Assembly (NCBI RefSeq): GCF_011087585.1
Contig: NZ_VJOT01000046.1
Span: 1-64,000, forward strand
Direction of reading: 5' to 3'
DNA length: 64,000 bases
Origin: Neochlamydia sp. AcF84
GTDB lineage: Bacteria > Chlamydiota > Chlamydiia > Chlamydiales > Parachlamydiaceae
Under the pieces are notes generated by a model. It was not told the DNA's origin and did no database searches. It worked only from the letters and a program-made list of their open reading frames with translations. Below are positions 47,304-58,600 of this stretch, piece by piece; within the stretch, counting starts at the first letter, position 1, and the number at the start of each line of letters is the position of its first letter. A program made the position numbers and the translations under genes.

Positions 47304-50168
47304 TTATGCCAATTGGCTTAATTTTGCGGTAACTTCCTCTAAGCTTTTCTTGGCTTGTACCAACTGTTCTGTATGTTTTTGTATCAAGGCGGCAGGAGCT
47401 TTGGCTACAAAATCATGATTAGCTAATTGTATATTAATTTTATCAATGACAGAGTTTAAGCGCTCTTTTTCTTTCAATAGGCGAGCTTTTTCCTGCTTCA
47501 TGAGCTCTTCGGGTATAGGAATAATGATCTTAAGACTTTGATAAAAGGTAGAGGAAGAAAGTCCAAATTCTTTTTCCACATGGTGGAGTTGAAATTCATT
47601 AATTTTTATCAGTGCTTTAATAATGCTTATATTTTCTTTTATTAACCTAAGAAGCTTATTATCTTCTTTTCCCACGATGTGCACATTGGTAACTGCATTA
47701 AGAGGTAGCTTCATTTCACCCCGCAAGTTACGAATGAGGTAAACGATATTTTCGATAACATTAAAAGCATGATCGATTTCAGCATGGCAATCTAGCTTAT
47801 GAGTCACTTGGGGATAAGGGGCCACAATACAGGCTGGGCTCTGTAATGCCTCTATAGCTTCTTGCGTATAAAGATCCACGTCGGTATGCCTTGGGCTAGC
47901 CCCTAGCAAACGCTTGAGTTGCTGAAAGAGCTCTTCACTGATAAAAGGTGCCATAGGGTGGATAAGACGCATTGACTGACAAAGCACAATAGCTAACAGC
48001 TTTTGTTTGTTTTTTCGGTCTTCGCTTGTTCCTTGTTTGCCAAAAAGTATGGGTTTAGCAATCTCCAGATAATAAGAACAAAATTCTTTCCAGAAAAAAT
48101 CGTATGCTTCCAAGGCAGCTTGATCAAATTGATAATGAGCTAATTTAGTATTAACTTTATGGACCACGCGATTAAGTACAGAAAGAATCCAGCGATCTTC
48201 TAGAGCAAGAATATTTTCATTAAGTCCTCGAGCAAACTCTTCGGGGCTTAAAGCATGCTCTCCCTGAAGATTCATAAAAATAAAGCGGGCTCCATTCCAA
48301 ATTTTATTAGCAAAATTACGAAATTCTTCAAAACGTCGTCGATCTAAATCGATCTCTCGCGCTTGATTAGCACTAGCACATAAAGCCATGCGCATCGCAT
48401 CCGTGCCATACTCATCGATAATTTCTAAAGGATCAATGACGTTGCCTTTAGTTTTGGACATTTTTTCCCAATTTGATTGAACATCGGGAGGGATCGGCTT
48501 GCCTAGATCATATTCTAAGCGTTCTTTATCGGTAAGATAGGAGATTCCTCCTTCTGCTGTCTTTCTCCAATAAGATTTGCCGTAAATCAAGCCATGTAGA
48601 TAAATATCAGGAAAAGGAACTTGCTCCATAGCCTGCTCACCCATAAAAATCATACGGGCTACCCAAAAGAATAAAATATCATGGCCGGTAATTAACACGG
48701 AATTAGGATAAAACTTTTTAAGTACGGCGTTCTGTTCTGGCCATCCTAATGCTGCAAAGGGCCAAAGGCCTGATGAAAACCAGGTATCCAACACATCTTC
48801 TTCCTGTACCCAATCTTCAGGATTTTTTGCAATCTCCGGAGGCAGGCCTTCTCCTTCATAACAGATAATCTTCTCAGGGTTTTTACGATGGTACCATACC
48901 GGGATGCGGTGTCCCCACCATAGCTGTCGGCTAATGCACCAATCACGTAAGTTATCTATCCAATGGAGATAGGTGTTTTCCCAATTTTTAGGAATAAAAT
49001 GAATGCGCTCTTCGGTCAAAGCAGCCCGTAATTTTTTAGCAAAGCCCTCCATCTTGATAAACCATTGCTTAGACATGTAGGGCTGAATGATGGCTTTAGA
49101 ACGGTAGGAGACTCCTACGCGGTGAAGATGAGGAACCACCTGTTTCAAAAGGCCTTGCTGTTGCATCTCTTCTATTACCGCTTGGCGCGCTTCTTCCATC
49201 GATAATCCTGCATACTTTCCGCCTTTTTCGTTAATTCTGCCATCGGGTGTCATGATATTAATAAAAGGAAGATGGTGTGACAAACCTATTTGATAGTCGA
49301 TAGGATCGTGGGCAGGTGTAATTTTGACCACTCCCGTTCCAAAGTCAGGATCTACAAGATGATCGGCAATGAGGGGAATATGCTGTTTAGTTAAAGGGTG
49401 ATAAACAGTTTTACCTATCCATTGTGCATAGCGTGGATCTTTAGGGGATACGGCAAGAGCTGTATCTCCCAACATAGTTTCAGGGCGGGTAGTGGCAAAG
49501 CTTACAAAACCAGAAGCGTCGCTTAAAGGATACTGGAAAAACCATAGAAAAGATTGCTTTTCTTCATATTCTACCTCGTCATCAGCCAGAGCGGTTTGGG
49601 TCACAGGATCCCAATTCACCAGATAATCTCCACGATAGATTAACCCCATCTCATAGAGTTTTTTAAACATCGTTTTGACGGCGCGGTTATTTCCTTCATC
49701 GAGGGTAAAGCGTTGGCGTGTCCAATCACAAGAACAGCCCATCTTTTTTAACTGGTTGGTTATACGGCTTTCATTTTCTTCTTTCCATTTCCACACATGT
49801 TGTAAAAATTCTTCTCGGGAAAAATCTTTGCGTTTTTTACCAGTAGTTTTAATTAGATGGCGTTCCACTACTGTTTGAGTAGAAATACCTGCATGGTCAG
49901 TTCCTGGAACCCACAGAGTTTCAAATCCAGACATGCGTTTCCAGCGAATAAGAACATCTTGTAAAGTATTAGTAAGTGCATGCCCCATATGAAGCTGACC
50001 CGTCACGTTAGGGGGGGGGATAACAATACAAAAAGGCTTTTTGGGAGAATTTGGATTGGCGTTAAAATACCCTTTGCTTTCCCAAAAACTAAACCACTTG
50101 GTGTCAACCTGCTTGGCCTCATAAGCTTTAGGTAGTTCGGTAGACTCAACAGGTAAGGGGCTCATCAT
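47304..50168 (-). CDS. valS: Valyl-tRNA synthetase
   Basis: 954 aa, class I enzyme charging tRNA-Val. HIGH motif as HMGH (60-63, in PPPNVTGQLHMGHAL), KMSKS motif as KMSKT at about 569-573, editing domain block GTGVVKITPAHDPIDYQIG with the Asp that clears mischarged Thr, and the C-terminal coiled-coil arm (about 890-950). All in the usual order. A clear terminator lies 48 bp downstream. The next gene upstream on the same strand is pknD, 793 bp away; from recall, the same neighbours occur in Chlamydia trachomatis (CT302, CT301). Confidence 0.98.
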   Translation of the reverse strand: MMSPLPVESTELPKAYEAKQVDTKWFSFWESKGYFNANPNSPKKPFCIVIPPPNVTGQLHMGHALTNTLQDVLIRWKRMSGFETLWVPGTDHAGISTQTVVERHLIKTTGKKRKDFSREEFLQHVWKWKEENESRITNQLKKMGCSCDWTRQRFTLDEGNNRAVKTMFKKLYEMGLIYRGDYLVNWDPVTQTALADDEVEYEEKQSFLWFFQYPLSDASGFVSFATTRPETMLGDTALAVSPKDPRYAQWIGKTVYHPLTKQHIPLIADHLVDPDFGTGVVKITPAHDPIDYQIGLSHHLPFINIMTPDGRINEKGGKYAGLSMEEARQAVIEEMQQQGLLKQVVPHLHRVGVSYRSKAIIQPYMSKQWFIKMEGFAKKLRAALTEERIHFIPKNWENTYLHWIDNLRDWCISRQLWWGHRIPVWYHRKNPEKIICYEGEGLPPEIAKNPEDWVQEEDVLDTWFSSGLWPFAALGWPEQNAVLKKFYPNSVLITGHDILFFWVARMIFMGEQAMEQVPFPDIYLHGLIYGKSYWRKTAEGGISYLTDKERLEYDLGKPIPPDVQSNWEKMSKTKGNVIDPLEIIDEYGTDAMRMALCASANQAREIDLDRRRFEEFRNFANKIWNGARFIFMNLQGEHALSPEEFARGLNENILALEDRWILSVLNRVVHKVNTKLAHYQFDQAALEAYDFFWKEFCSYYLEIAKPILFGKQGTSEDRKNKQKLLAIVLCQSMRLIHPMAPFISEELFQQLKRLLGASPRHTDVDLYTQEAIEALQSPACIVAPYPQVTHKLDCHAEIDHAFNVIENIVYLIRNLRGEMKLPLNAVTNVHIVGKEDNKLLRLIKENISIIKALIKINEFQLHHVEKEFGLSSSTFYQSLKIIIPIPEELMKQEKARLLKEKERLNSVIDKINIQLANHDFVAKAPAALIQKHTEQLVQAKKSLEEVTAKLSQLA

Positions 50169-50961
50169 AAACTCTCAATTTTATAAAAGAGCATGATTAT
50201 AGCTAAGCCGCTATTTTTTAATAGATGCATTTTATAAGATTTTTAAGGAAGACAGCTTGTTTTTATTTTAATCTAAGCAACTAGGCAATGTAAGTGATTA
50301 AAAAACAATTGCTAAAACTCTTAAAATTATTTTTTGTAAATCATGGGAGAAATTAAAGATCTCTTTCACAGGGTTTGCTTAGCAACTCGGGCACTAGAGG
50401 CTTAAGAATGGGCTATCGCAAAAAAATTAGAAAACAATGAATTTTTTAATAATACGCTTTATAAAAACTTCGTCTGCATACCCAATCCTCCGAAAGATGT
50501 CCCTCTGCTTAACAAAAGGGATTTTATAAATTACGTGATTGCGTAAGGAATAGACTAAAAGCGTATAAATAGAATGTTACAAAAAAGGTAGAAAGATAGG
50601 TAGATAAGATAATGAAAAGCGCTTAAACAATTAAGCTCTCTAGAATTTTTATGCGCGCGTGATGTTATAATTATTTATAAGTATTGAATCCATGAACTAT
50701 AAATTGATGATTGTCATTGTGGTAAGCTCGTTTAGCTTAATTTATCCCTATCTTCTTTTGAGAATGATTATACGCTTTCAAGCTACTTCTTATGTAATCC
50801 CATACTTTATAAAATGGCTCTCATTAAATAGAGAGGTAATTTTTAAAGGTTAGGTATCTAGTATCTAGACTTAATTTTTTTCAAAACGTATTATTAAAAA
50901 ATTAGGATGTACCTCCAACTAGCCTAAAGTTTTTTAGCGACAGATGAAAAAGAGGCTAGCT
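50169..50961. other. Intergenic, 793 bp
   Basis: No gene seen. It holds copy 4 of the dispersed repeat (50452..50567). A weak hairpin after pknD (GCTAGCCT with AGGCTAG) has a long loop and is not listed. Confidence 0.5.
50452..50567. repeat. Dispersed intergenic repeat, copy 4 (best inverted ends)
   Basis: About 116 bp. The left end ATACGCTTTATA and the right end TAAAAGCGTAT are inverse partners. Inside: AAAAACTTCGTCTGCATACC, CAATCCTCCGAAAGATGTCC, CTCTGCTTAAC, TTTATAAATTACGTGATTGC. Same order as the other copies. Confidence 0.65.
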
Positions 50962-53900
50962 TTAGATTTTAGCATAAACATATTGCTGGGCTTCAAGGCG
51001 AGAGTAATGAGCATGTTTTTCTTCGTCGCCAATACAATGGAAAAAAAAGGAAGCCTGTGAATAGAGCTGGCGCTTTTCCCAAGTGAAAGCTTTATTTAAC
51101 CAGGCAGGACTTTCATCGATTTTAAAAGCTATCATATGGCTAAATAGAGTCCACGAACGAGGAAAAGGCACCTCTAATACTTCTGAAAAGTGTAGGTAAG
51201 CTCTCTCCTTGCCTTTAGTCATGTATAGCCATATGCCGTAGAATAGGTGGAGAGGATGCCATTCCTGATTGATAATTTCAAAAGGATATTGTTGCAGCAA
51301 TTCACCCGCTTTTTCCCAATTTTTTTCAGCCAGATGAGCGAAAATCAGGGCACAATTAAGCCCAATTGAAGCTTCGGGAGCTAAGGTAAAGGAGTGCATT
51401 TTTTTTACGGCTTCGAAAATAAAAGGGTAGTTGTGCTTCTTAATGGCAAACCTGATAAGATGGGTTAAAGCTCGAAGCTCGTTTCTTTCAAGAGAACGCT
51501 TAGGTAATAGTTTAATTAGGTGATCCAAACATTTTTCGATAGGCTGTTGGTAAACTTTTATAGCGATTGTAAGAAGCTCTGTTTCATGTAAAAGCGCTTG
51601 AGAAGAAGGGGTTTTTTTATTTAGCTCGTTCAATTTAACTTTGGCAAGGGCATAGCTGCCAAGCTCGATAAGCGCATAAATAGCGTTAGTGCATAAGGTT
51701 AAGGGAATAGGCTCAAGCTTAATAAGATCATCGAGGATTTCACTTAAGGCATAAGGCTTTGCTGTCCAAAAGGCAAGATGGATAGCAAAGTCAAAATTTT
51801 TCAATTTCTCAGAATTGGCCATCTCTATTTCATTTAACATAAAATGTAAGGGCTCCCAATGCCTTTGCAGGCTATGAAATAGCTTTCTAACATTGTTTTG
51901 TGAGATGATAGAAGGAAGGTAGCGTAAAACAAATAATATAAATTGATAGGTAGCTTTACGATTATGCCTGGAACTTTCAAGCATGCGATAAAGGATTTGC
52001 TCTTCAAGCACAGGAAGAAGAGGATGTTGAGGGTAGCGACGATACGCTAGCTCAAAACATTTGATTTCTTCATCAGGATCATCTAATGCTTGATAAACGA
52101 GAGCTTTACCTAGATATTCTAGGGGGGCACCAGGAGTAGAATGCAGTTTCCAGAATTCCTCTAAAGAGTCTTCATAAAGTTGCTGTTTCTTTTCTGGGCT
52201 ATGATTGTTGCGAGCTTGCTCAAGAAGGGTTATCCCAGCTCTAAACATAGCTTCTCTACCTTCAGCCGTTCCCGGAAAGGAGTAGCCGATACGTCGATAT
52301 TCACTTAAAGCTGTAGTATAATCTTTATGAGCAAGAAAGGCATCAGGAACAGCCAGGCAATTCACCCGGATATTAAGGCTTCCTACTGAAATACTAAGAG
52401 GAGAAATTTCATAATCAGCGTCGCGCGATAGTAGTCCTAGGTGAGTGCCCGCTAAGGGTAAATGACTAATATATGAAAATTGATGAATGTTATTTAAATA
52501 AAAGTGAATATTTTGATCGATTTTTTCAATGCGTATATGGTACCACTCCTCTCCTTGTAAAAAAATATCCGGATGATGCATCACCTCTACTGCCGAGCGC
52601 AGCAGCTTTGTGGAACGATGAGATTGAGAACCTAACCATAAACAATAGCCATCATTTAGATGCGTGCGCTCAGCAATTTCTGGGATACTAAGAAGAAAGC
52701 CAATGCCGTGGCATTTTTTTCCTAATTTAACCTGGGCTTCAATTTTAGTATTTTCTGCGAAAGAATCCTTAGAAATCATCAAGCTGACCCAATCAGAAAT
52801 TTCCGTCCCACGCGTAATGGCAGTATATTCAGCAATTAAAACATTTTCTTGGAATTCCCAGTCGTTTTTATTGCTTACTTGTAATTCTGTTATCTGAAAC
52901 CATTCTGAGCGGCCTTCGAGGTAGGTTTCTAGATCGTGAATCACATCATCAACCGTTGAATAACGTTGGTCTAATGCTACAGCTAGGCACTTTAAAGCAA
53001 TTCTAGAGAGGATGCGTGGTACATCACGATAAGGAGCTACTTCCATGGGATCATATAGCTTTTCTTGAGTCATATTTTTTCTAAAGTCTTTTAAAGAACC
53101 TCTTTTGAAAGGATGCCTTAAGGTTAGCATCTGGTATAGGATCACTCCCAGTGAGTAGATATCTGTCTGAAAAGTGGCTGGCTGACCTAAAGCCCTTTCG
53201 GGTGCCATATAAGCAATCGTTCCAACAACTTTTCCAAGACGCGTAATATGATAGAAAGAACCCTGCTTAAGATCTTTGGAAGGCTCTTGATAAATTTCCT
53301 CTTCTGCACTTTCTGCTCTTAAAAGATGAGCTAACCCCCAATCAAGGATCACGGTTTCGCCATATTTTCCTACAATGACATTTTCAAGTTTAAGGTCTCT
53401 ATGTAAAATACCTTTGGAGTGAGCATAAGCCACTGCTTGGCAGAGGCTAAGGAAAATGCGCATCAATGAGGGTATCGAACTAGTTTGCCCTGATTTTAAA
53501 CCTAACTTATCTTGTTTCCTAGCATTCTTTAGAACTTGTTTTAAGGTCTCTCCTTCCACAAAAGGCATGGTGTAGTAAGCCTGGTTTTTTTCTGCATAAA
53601 TAGAATAAATAGGAATAATAGCAGGATGAGTCAGCTGGCTTGTAATGTGGGCTTCTTTTAAAAAGCGATGATGAACTTGAGGATGTTGAAGTAGATCTTC
53701 ACGAATGCGTTTAAGGGCTAGGCGGCGTCCACAGGAGGTATCATAGGCTAAAAAAACTTCTCCCATCCCTCCTTTACCAATGCTTTCAAGAATTTTGTAA
53801 TTACCGAGAGAAAATTGAACTTGCTTTTCTTCAGGCAGCTGGTTAGAAACAAAAGAAGTGGCTGCTTCTGCTACCATTGGAGCAGCTTCCTCGTGAGGCA

Positions 53901-54039
53901 GCTCTTTAGGAGGTAGAGATTTAGCTTGAGACTTTTTATGAAGAGGCGTTGAGCAGTAAGGGCAAAATTTTGGCCGCCCTTTCTCTGCATGATTTTCAAG
54001 AGAAAATTGATGATGGCAATATGAACAGTAAAATTCCAC
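50962..54039 (-). CDS. pknD: Ser/Thr protein kinase PknD
   Basis: 1025 aa; chlamydial PknD is of similar size. N-terminal zinc ribbon with Cys5, Cys8, Cys26 and Cys29. Kinase domain about 80-375: glycine loop SIGKGGMGEV (87-96), Lys110, HRDLKLEN (213-220), DWG at 233-235 where most kinases have DFG, and GTIAYMAPERALG. The DWG form is known from PknD. Residues about 400-580 look like a beta-rich domain (LGK-type sugar-binding-like pattern, not assigned), and 590-1025 are helical repeats of TPR type. It phosphorylates Ser/Thr, possibly Tyr, and could be opposed by the PP2C enzyme at 7.6 kb. The start codon is GTG at 54039. It follows chlamydial order next to valS. Confidence 0.95.
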   Translation of the reverse strand: MEFYCSYCHHQFSLENHAEKGRPKFCPYCSTPLHKKSQAKSLPPKELPHEEAAPMVAEAATSFVSNQLPEEKQVQFSLGNYKILESIGKGGMGEVFLAYDTSCGRRLALKRIREDLLQHPQVHHRFLKEAHITSQLTHPAIIPIYSIYAEKNQAYYTMPFVEGETLKQVLKNARKQDKLGLKSGQTSSIPSLMRIFLSLCQAVAYAHSKGILHRDLKLENVIVGKYGETVILDWGLAHLLRAESAEEEIYQEPSKDLKQGSFYHITRLGKVVGTIAYMAPERALGQPATFQTDIYSLGVILYQMLTLRHPFKRGSLKDFRKNMTQEKLYDPMEVAPYRDVPRILSRIALKCLAVALDQRYSTVDDVIHDLETYLEGRSEWFQITELQVSNKNDWEFQENVLIAEYTAITRGTEISDWVSLMISKDSFAENTKIEAQVKLGKKCHGIGFLLSIPEIAERTHLNDGYCLWLGSQSHRSTKLLRSAVEVMHHPDIFLQGEEWYHIRIEKIDQNIHFYLNNIHQFSYISHLPLAGTHLGLLSRDADYEISPLSISVGSLNIRVNCLAVPDAFLAHKDYTTALSEYRRIGYSFPGTAEGREAMFRAGITLLEQARNNHSPEKKQQLYEDSLEEFWKLHSTPGAPLEYLGKALVYQALDDPDEEIKCFELAYRRYPQHPLLPVLEEQILYRMLESSRHNRKATYQFILFVLRYLPSIISQNNVRKLFHSLQRHWEPLHFMLNEIEMANSEKLKNFDFAIHLAFWTAKPYALSEILDDLIKLEPIPLTLCTNAIYALIELGSYALAKVKLNELNKKTPSSQALLHETELLTIAIKVYQQPIEKCLDHLIKLLPKRSLERNELRALTHLIRFAIKKHNYPFIFEAVKKMHSFTLAPEASIGLNCALIFAHLAEKNWEKAGELLQQYPFEIINQEWHPLHLFYGIWLYMTKGKERAYLHFSEVLEVPFPRSWTLFSHMIAFKIDESPAWLNKAFTWEKRQLYSQASFFFHCIGDEEKHAHYSRLEAQQYVYAKI

Positions 54040-54455
54040 AATATTTTTTAAAGCCTTAAGTATAAGAAAATTTATCTTTTAAAATTTTTTAGAGTTGCTT
54101 AAAAGCCCCTTTGGCGAAAAGTAGGGTGCCTATGGGCTTTTATCAGCCCTAGTAATAGTCGCATAATTGATATAAGCTTCATCAGCTAACATAGTTGTTA
54201 AACAAAGCTTAAGTAAAGTGAAGTCTGTTGCTAAGCATTTTTGATGCTAGAACCTTTTGCTTCTAAATAGGCTTTTAGATAATTATCCGCTAGCTTCAAG
54301 GAACCAAAGCACCTATTCTATTTTTTTTATTAAGCTCTTGCGCGCCTGCTGCCACCTACACCTTATATTTCTTTGCTTCTAATTAATAATAAGTGCCTGT
54401 AGGTAATCTAGCCAGCATAGATATTATGCCTTAGATGATTGTAAAAGGACTTTCC
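54040..54455. other. Intergenic, 416 bp
   Basis: Nothing recognised apart from a short hairpin GGGCT-AGCCC at 54134..54149 without a T-run. Confidence 0.4.
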
Positions 54456-54824
54456 TTACTCCTCCTTGTGCTCATTAGCATTTCTTGGGCGTTCATCTAA
54501 AATTTCATTTTCTACGCTTTCATCTGCATAAAAATATTCTCGGAATATTAGATAAGTGCCTCCGATAACAAATAAAATAGGAATAATGACAGACCAATTT
54601 ATTTTGATAAAGGAGACTAAAAACAAGCCTAGTAGGATAATAGTTGAGACAATTGTATCGTAAACTCTTCCTGTTAAATATTGCCTTAATAGAACGGCTA
54701 TCCAGAGGACTAGGAGAATACCTGGCCACCAATCATGAGTGTATAATAAGATGCCAAGTCCTACAAGAAAAGCTCCATTTGAGATTGCATCTGCTTTCTT
54801 TTTGGAAACGAGAGGTTTTGCCAT
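54456..54824 (-). CDS. Small membrane protein, LiaF/DUF5668-like
   Basis: 122 aa with four hydrophobic segments (about residues 14-28, 31-46, 58-73, 77-93) and a charged tail ESVENEILDERPRNANEHKE. The pattern of short helices around NGAFLVGLGILLY and WWPGILLVLWIAVLL resembles the LiaI/LiaF N-terminal membrane region (DUF5668 kind). Function unknown. AAGGAC precedes the ATG. It lies on the same strand as the DUF192 gene, 190 bp downstream of it. Confidence 0.6.
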   Translation of the reverse strand: MAKPLVSKKKADAISNGAFLVGLGILLYTHDWWPGILLVLWIAVLLRQYLTGRVYDTIVSTIILLGLFLVSFIKINWSVIIPILFVIGGTYLIFREYFYADESVENEILDERPRNANEHKEE

Positions 54825-55014
54825 GCTGTCCTTAGTTGTTATAGTAGAGCTGAATTTATTTCTCTTAATCTAAGGGGAGAAATATTTTCTATCAATAAAA
54901 AATTGAGGGATCACCTTTGCCAAAAAAATTTATATTTTTTAAGCTTTTTCCTTAAAACGTAGAGTCGCACCTTTCCTGGTTAAATAGTTGATTAACCATT
55001 TTCAATTGAAGCGC

Positions 55015-55536
55015 TTACTCACCTGTCGAAGGGGAGGAGAGCTTTACTATAGAGGCCTGGGAAGAATTTAAATGCCACACGACTTTATCTCCTACAGTGA
55101 CTCCCTGTTTTTTGAACCATTCTTTATTCATCTCTAAAACATAGTAAGTTCCCTTAGGTAGCGCCTTACTTTTTTGCAAAAAGAATAAATATATTTTATC
55201 ATCCGCAGGATATTTCCACATCTCGTTTAATTTATTTACAGGTCGATGAGGATCCATCTTTTCAGGATAAGATTTTAGCTCGGCTATCTCTAAGATGCTA
55301 CCTTTCTTATCTAAAAATGCTGCTGAAAGATCTATTAAAGTATTGAACATCCAAAGATTTCCTTTAGGAAAGTAAAACAACATTCCTTGATTCTCTGGTA
55401 AATGGGAGCGTTGCATCAAGCCCCAGGCGCGCTCTTCCTCTGTAAAAGCTATTTCTACTTCGATAGGAATTGTTCCAGCATGTAAAGGTAAAACTGTATA
55501 CATTAAAAGCAAAAATAAAAGATAAGCTGGATGCAT
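55015..55536 (-). CDS. Exported DUF192 protein
   Basis: 173 aa from the ATG at 55536 (a TTG two codons upstream is less likely). N-terminal signal peptide (AYLLFLLLMYTVLPLHAG). The mature part is a DUF192/COG1430 domain: EEERAWGLMQRSHLPENQGM, LFYFPKGNLWMFNTLIDLSA, LDKKGSILEIAEL, YVLEMNKEWFKKQGVTVGD. This family is exported, common in bacteria and archaea, and has no firm function. 99 bp separate it from the uvrA stop; cotranscription is possible. Confidence 0.88.
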   Translation of the reverse strand: MHPAYLLFLLLMYTVLPLHAGTIPIEVEIAFTEEERAWGLMQRSHLPENQGMLFYFPKGNLWMFNTLIDLSAAFLDKKGSILEIAELKSYPEKMDPHRPVNKLNEMWKYPADDKIYLFFLQKSKALPKGTYYVLEMNKEWFKKQGVTVGDKVVWHLNSSQASIVKLSSPSTGE

Positions 55537-55635
55537 ATTCAAGCTAAATTTTTAAAATATTAGAAAGCTAATTTATAACCTTAAATTAATAGGAAAGTCT
55601 AAAGCCAAACGAGCAGAGATCTAAGGCATAATTTT

Positions 55636-58600
55636 TCAAAGTAAATTTTTTAAATATTTTCCAGTAATAGAGGTCGGGTTTTGAGCAATTTCTTCGGGAG
55701 TACCGGTAGCTACAATTTCTCCTCCTCTTTCTCCGGCTTCTGGTCCTAAATCAACGATAAAGTCTCCATTTTTAATGACCTCTATATTATGTTCTATGAT
55801 GATCATCGTGTTGCCTTTATCTACTAACTTGTGTAAAACTATCAATAATTTTTTAATGTCATCGCTATGTAACCCTGTCGTAGGTTCATCTAATAGATAA
55901 AGAGTTTTACCTGTCGAGCGTTTGGTAAGCTCACGACTTAACTTAAGACGTTGCGCTTCTCCACCCGATAAACTTACGGTTTCTTGGCCTAATTTCAAAT
56001 AGCCCAAACCTACCGCAATTAATGTATCTAAAACTTTAGCAATACGGGGATGATTTTCGAATACCTGGCGTGCTTCGTTAATGGTTAAGCTTAGATATTG
56101 GCCAAAATTTTTTCCTTTATAAGTAATTTCTAAGCTAACAGGATTTAAGCGTTGGCCCTGACACTCTTCACATACTACGCGTACAGGGGGTAAAAAATGC
56201 ATTTCGATACGTTTATAGCCCATACCCCAACAATGGGTGCACATGCCGCGTCGATGATTATAGCTAAAGTGCTTGCCTTGTAATCCTTTGGCTTTGGCAG
56301 CAGGAAGGGAGGAAAAAAAATCACGTAAGCGCGCCAGTAAATCGACGTAAGTTCCTACATCTGAGCGCACTGTATGGCCTAAAGGATTTTGATCAATAGT
56401 AATCACTTTATCAAAATTTTCAATGCCTTCCACTTTTGCTATATCGGCAGCAATTTCATAAGAATTATAAAGGCCTTTTTGGACTGCTGGTTGAATAACT
56501 TGGTGCATTAACGTAGATTTACCTGAACCCGAAACCCCTGTTAAAATGGTAAGAGCCTGGATAGGAATATCTAATTGGATAGATTTTAAATTGTTGGCTT
56601 TAGCCTCCCTGATTTGTAGCATGCCATTTTTAAGAGAGCGTCTTTTTGTAAGCATGGGAATAGTGAGCTTGCCGGATAAATACTTACCCGTCAGTGAGCG
56701 TGAATTTTTTATGATCTGTTTAAAAGTTCCTTGTGCCGTAATATGGCCGCCTAAGGCTCCTGCCTGAGGGCCAAAATCGAGAATATAATCAGCTTTTGCA
56801 ATCGTTAAAGGATCATGTTCGACCATTAGTAAAGTATTACCAAGTTCCTTAAGCTGTTCGAGGGCTAGATTTAAGCGTTCATTGTCCCTTGGATGTAAGC
56901 CGATGGTAGGCTCATCTAAAACATACAATACTCCTGTTAGCCCGCTTCCTAATTGGCGCGCCAGGCGAATACGCTGTGCCTCGCCGCCACTTAAAGTAGG
57001 AGCCGGCCGATCTAAGGCTATATAGCCTAGACCTACTGCAGCTAGAAAGCGTAATCTATTGAGAAGTTGAAGGTGAACTTCTTCCAAAATTTTATTATCC
57101 TGTTGATTAATGACAAGTTTTTCAATGAAATTAAGAGAGTTATCCACAGGCAGACTACATAATTTGCTAATAGATAGGCCTTGAATAGTCACATGGCGGG
57201 CCAAAGCGTTGAGTCTATCTCCTTGGCATGAAATGCATTTATGCTCTTCCAAAAGAGGCGTAATAAGTTCGCGTAGTTGAGATTGTGCACTGCGCCCCGC
57301 CTTTGCTAATACATGGTTGATTCCTATCCAGCGAAATTTTAAACCGTTTGTAGCGGTGTACCACTTATCTTCCGGAGAGCCATTTAAAATCAGGTGGAGC
57401 TGTTTAGTAGGTAGCATATAAAGAGGAGCAAGCAGATCAATACCCTCTGCTTCCAAAAATGCTGCTACCCAAGCAAAGGCAGCAGCGTTATAAAGATCTT
57501 GCCATAGATAATACATCAGGCCGGCCACAGATTGCTCCATAATCTCTGGCTTTTGTATTAAATTAGCACCATATTGATATCCTAAACCTAAGCACTCCGG
57601 GCACATTCCCTCAGCATTGTTGAAAGCAAAGGTATGAGGAGTAATTTCTGGATAAGATTTTCCTGTGCTTTCTACGGCAAATGCTAAATTGAAAAAAACA
57701 TCTTTTTGGTTTTCGCGAAGAATAACAATTTTGCCACCACTTATATGGGTAGCTGTCTCTACTGCTTCTGCTAAGCGGTTTTTAATCGTAGGATTGATCT
57801 TTAAGCGGTCGATAACCAATAATAACTCATTTTTGCGTTTACGATCGAAAGCTAAGCTAAGGCCTTCTTGGTCTAGATCAAAAAATTCACCATTTAGGCG
57901 CACGCGTAGGAAACCTTGCCGTTGAAGGCGAGAGATAACTTCTTCAAATCGTTCATTTTTTTTCCCTTCAATAGGAGCTAAAACTTGGATCTTTTCTCCT
58001 AAAGGATAGTTCATCACACGATCTACTACATGATCTTTGCTGATCGCTTTAATCACCTCACCTGTTTCGGGGCAGTGAGGCGTTCCCATGCGGGCATAAA
58101 GGATACGCAGATAGTCATACAACTCGGTCATAGTACCAATTGTGCTGCGAGGATTACCTGCGTGTGCTTTTTGCTCAATAGCAATAGCGGGTGAAAGTCC
58201 TCCTACATAACCTACCTTAGGCTTAGGCATTTGCTTAACAAATTGGCGTGCGTAAGGTGAAAGGGAATCGATATAGCGTCTTTGTCCTTCGGCATAGATA
58301 GTGTCAAAGGCTAAAGAGGTTTTTCCTGACCCCGAAGGGCCGGTACATATAGTGATTTTTTCACGCGGAATACTCAATGAAATGCTTTTAAGATTATTTT
58401 GCTCCGCATCCGTTACAGTAATTTCTTTGATAAAATGTTTTTGACGTTCTTTATAGTGGATAAGATTATGCTTAGAGGCTTGCACAGCTTGGGTGAGACG
58501 TTCGGCTATATCATGATGCAAGATCTCTTGGAGAGCACGGCCTGTAGGGCTCTCTAAACGAGCGATTTGCTCAGGTGTGCCTACAGCAAAGATTTTTCCT

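Noticed and set aside
48746-48946. Second minus-strand frame of 66 codons inside valS
   Set aside because: Overlaps the conserved valS frame; no start context or motif.
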